Below, piece by piece: positions 62,116 through 64,000 of a DNA stretch of 64,000 bases. Each line of letters opens with the position of its first letter. Position 1 is the stretch's first letter. Location: NCBI RefSeq assembly GCF_000019525.1, contig NC_010506.1:3534001-3598000 (forward strand), in the 5' to 3' direction. Under the pieces are notes generated by a model. It was not told where the DNA came from. It did no database searches and saw only the letters and a list, made by a program, of their open reading frames with translations. The position numbers were made by a program, and so were the translations under genes. This stretch comes from Shewanella woodyi ATCC 51908. GTDB taxonomy: Bacteria; Pseudomonadota; Gammaproteobacteria; Enterobacterales; Shewanellaceae.

Positions 62116-62233
62116 TCAATGCGTTACCAAACGTTAATGACTCGTATAAAAAACAAAACAAGAAACAAATATAATTCAAAACAGAAATAAGCATGAGATA
62201 ATCTAAAGTGAAACAACTGTCTCAATGCGTTAC
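62116..62233. repeat. Direct repeat TCAATGCGTTAC upstream of the porin
   Basis: The 12-base TCAATGCGTTAC occurs at 62116-62127 and 62222-62233. The second copy overlaps the right half of the palindrome at 62209-62224. It may extend the activator site; only its first four bases are kept at 52549. Confidence 0.45.
62209..62224. promoter_or_regulatory. Candidate AcoR-type activator site (upstream of porin)
   Basis: TGAAACA-AC-TGTCTCA, the same inverted repeat as at 52535-52550, 147 bases upstream of the -24 element, a usual distance for an enhancer-binding protein. Confidence 0.6.
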
Positions 62234-62380
62234 ATCTATGAATTTAATTAATAGAATAAGTCTCGGATGAGGTTTTATTTATAATGCTAAAATTAACAAG
62301 CAGGCTATTTTAATTTATGGTTAACATGATTAAGTAAGGAGTACTGGTTTACACTCGACAAATATTGAACTCTAGAACAT

Positions 62381-63625
62381 TCATACTAGAGTAGGAATTA
62401 ACACCATTGCCCTTTGGTATATCCAGACTAAGGAGATCATGATACTGATCACCGCGACTCCTTTTCGCCACTGTTTTAGCCACCGAAACTCTAGCCATTC
62501 AATGAGTGCAAATATCAAAATAAGTCCCCCATAGAGTAATACCTGTCCAGCCTCAATACCTAAGTTAAAACCTAACAAAGAGTGCAGATCGAAACCTTGG
62601 TTTTGAACAAAAACTTTATTCATCAAAAAAGAGAAGCCAAAACCATGAATTAAACCAATGAAAAATGACACAAACCAATGGCCGACATCACTGCGCTTAA
62701 CTAAATTAATGGTAGCCATATACAGAATCGTCATTGCTATTGCCAGTTCAATCATAGGGATAAACCAGGTTCCCTCTAAAGTGCTAATTGTCGCTCCCAG
62801 AGTCAGTGTGATCATATGGCCTAAGGTAAAACCTGTTACATTTTTAAAAAAAAGCATCATTGTTGAACAGGATAATGTCATCAATACAATAAACAACATA
62901 TGGTCCAAGCCAGTGAAAATATGTTCTATTCCCATCGTAAAAAAATCGATGAATGAAGAGCTTGAATGATTCAGTAAAACCCCCTCACTCAATGTACCAG
63001 GTATTGTTTTAACACCGATGTTCACCGACTTTGGGTATGTGATCACGTTAACTAGCCAGTCGGTAGCCTTGAACTTTTCCCCAGCGGTACTCACCAAAAA
63101 GATATCCTCTGAAAAATCTGCACCACTAAAGGTCACCGAAAAATCAATCACAGCATCAAACAGCTCAAGTGGATTATGTGGAAACATCTCTCCAGACATG
63201 GCTAGATAGGCATTATCTAGGTTGTTGAATACAGGTCGGTCATGAAAGTTATGAATTTTTATTTTACCAACTTTATATTCAAGCCTCCTTCCTTCAGCAG
63301 TCTTTAAATAAAATTCTTTCATGATGATTTTTTTAAATTGTGGAAGCTGCTCACGTATATCCACTTCATATAAATAATATAAAGCCTTTGTTCCATTCTT
63401 TTCTATTTTTGTAAAAGGAATAGGTTGCTGTTTATCAATACCAGCCCAGTTAGAAGGAAGTAATATTAAAGGTGCTGGAGTTCGAATATGTATAATAATT
63501 AAATCATTATTATTTATTGGCTCAACAATGATATTGCGAGTAATTGCTTCGCCAAAATGAGCAAAAGCTGACAAAGGCATAATAAACAAACTGATTAATA
63601 GCATTGTCTTTTTAACACTAAGCAT
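62381..63625 (-). CDS. HupE/UreJ-like membrane protein
   Basis: 414 residues. Signal peptide (to SAFAHFGEA), an extracytoplasmic domain (about 25-215), then six or seven membrane helices of the HupE/UreJ_2 type. These have GIEHIFTGLDHMLFIVLM, GFTLGHMITLTLG, HGFGFSFLM and NLGIEAGQVLLYG. The conserved His/Asp in the first two blocks suggest metal (Ni/Co or similar) handling, but no hydrogenase or urease gene is nearby. It is upstream of the porin on the same strand, 391 bases apart. Confidence 0.82.
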   Translation of the reverse strand: MLSVKKTMLLISLFIMPLSAFAHFGEAITRNIIVEPINNNDLIIIHIRTPAPLILLPSNWAGIDKQQPIPFTKIEKNGTKALYYLYEVDIREQLPQFKKIIMKEFYLKTAEGRRLEYKVGKIKIHNFHDRPVFNNLDNAYLAMSGEMFPHNPLELFDAVIDFSVTFSGADFSEDIFLVSTAGEKFKATDWLVNVITYPKSVNIGVKTIPGTLSEGVLLNHSSSSFIDFFTMGIEHIFTGLDHMLFIVLMTLSCSTMMLFFKNVTGFTLGHMITLTLGATISTLEGTWFIPMIELAIAMTILYMATINLVKRSDVGHWFVSFFIGLIHGFGFSFLMNKVFVQNQGFDLHSLLGFNLGIEAGQVLLYGGLILIFALIEWLEFRWLKQWRKGVAVISIMISLVWIYQRAMVLIPTLV

Positions 63626-63713
63626 AGAATAATACCTTGCTGTACTGCTTGATGGCTTATTTAACGAAGTTAGTGACCCCTTAACATGCTCAACCTACAG
63701 AGCAATAACAGAC

Positions 63714-63767
63714 TAATCTCAATGGGCTTAATTATTGTTATTGTATTAGTCTTACCCATTGAGATTA
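63714..63767 (-). terminator. Inverted repeat between the VOC and HupE-like genes
   Basis: 13-bp perfect arms TAATCTCAATGGG / CCCATTGAGATTA with a 28-base A/T-rich loop, 19 bases past the VOC stop. It has no clear T tail on the minus strand; terminator or operator. Confidence 0.45.
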
Positions 63768-63785
63768 AACTAGTGGATATAACCG

Positions 63786-64000
63786 CTAGTCACGAGGATC
63801 CCATAAACGACGGTTCGTTGCTTTTTCGTATCCTTGACCATCAGGGTAGCTAACAAGCTCTAACTGTTGACCCCAAGGAGCCATAAAGTAAACCCAAGTT
63901 AAGCCTTCCATTCCCGTGTCGGTAAATGTATGTGGTTCGCCGAGAATTTTAATATCTTTCTCTTTTAAATACGCTACCGCGTCATCCATATCTGTGACAT
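63786..64000 (-). CDS. VOC (glyoxalase/bleomycin-resistance) family protein, C-terminal part
   Basis: The frame is open to the window edge; 71 residues visible, starting VTDMDDAVAYLKEKDI. The block DDAVAYLKEKDIKILGEP, then MAPWGQQLELVSYP with the metal-binding Glu, is the second half of a vicinal-oxygen-chelate domain. The N-terminal metal His is outside the window. Substrate unknown. Confidence 0.75.
   Translation of the reverse strand, partial: VTDMDDAVAYLKEKDIKILGEPHTFTDTGMEGLTWVYFMAPWGQQLELVSYPDGQGYEKATNRRLWDPRD

Noticed and set aside
52421..62380. Dihydrolipoamide dehydrogenase (E3) or acetaldehyde dehydrogenase in the aco cluster
   Set aside because: No such gene is present; E3 is presumably supplied from the PDH/OGDH operon elsewhere.

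Overview
The window looks like a chromosomal segment of a marine gammaproteobacterium, most probably Shewanella. The sohB/yciK/rluB/scpBA/yciO/rnm/trp/yciB/yciI/xthA neighbourhood matches the trp-yci region of enterics and Shewanella. Long TonB receptors, c-type heme lipoproteins, a VolA/Pla-1-type surface lipase and c-di-GMP enzymes fit a marine Shewanella lifestyle. The species cannot be fixed from the sequence alone. No tRNA, rRNA, CRISPR array, transposase or prophage was seen.

Layout. 1-5.8 kb: a truncated hypothetical gene, a MITE-like repeat, a 32-codon minus-strand gene with its own promoter and terminator, an rRNA-methyltransferase-like protein, an AI-2E family permease, and folX followed by two extra tandem copies of its own 3' third. 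5.8-11 kb: ybbP-ybbA divergent from tesA, then a DUF481 outer-membrane protein. 11-17.4 kb: a beta-helix/diheme fusion lipoprotein, a stand-alone paralogue of its diheme half, an AraC regulator and sohB. 17.5-26.2 kb: a VolA-like lipase, yciK, a sialidase-like propeller, rluB-scpB-scpA, yciO and rnm (trpH). 26.2-33.4 kb: a complete trp operon, trpL(attenuator)-E-G-D-CF-B-A.

33.4-49.6 kb lies between trpA and yciB and is accessory in character. It holds an HD-GYP phosphodiesterase, a bacterial lipoxygenase with all iron ligands, a membrane GGDEF cyclase, and a nutrient-uptake island: two paralogous TonB-dependent receptors flanking a Sel1-TonB-Sel1 periplasmic protein and a CadC-like regulator with a beta-propeller. 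49.6-51.4 kb returns to housekeeping genes (yciB, yciI, xthA). An orphan Imm49-like immunity protein follows.

52.5-62.2 kb is the most coherent candidate system. A Tat-signal small subunit and a GMC oxidoreductase are followed by acoA-acoB-like E1 subunits, a free-standing lipoyl domain, a free-standing E2 catalytic domain, a lipoate-protein ligase and an AcoR-type sigma-54 activator; a porin faces it. The first gene and the porin both have sigma-54-type -24/-12 promoters with an identical TTGGCATG -24 block. Both also have an upstream copy of the same palindrome, TGAAACA-N2-TGTCTCA, a good candidate AcoR site. A 13-bp stem with a U6 tail separates the oxidoreductase pair from acoA. The reading proposed here is a regulon that brings a small alcohol/ketol through the porin, oxidises it in the periplasm, and cleaves the product with a split-E2 dehydrogenase complex. 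The substrate is inference. The window ends with a HupE/UreJ-like membrane protein and the 3' part of a VOC-family gene.
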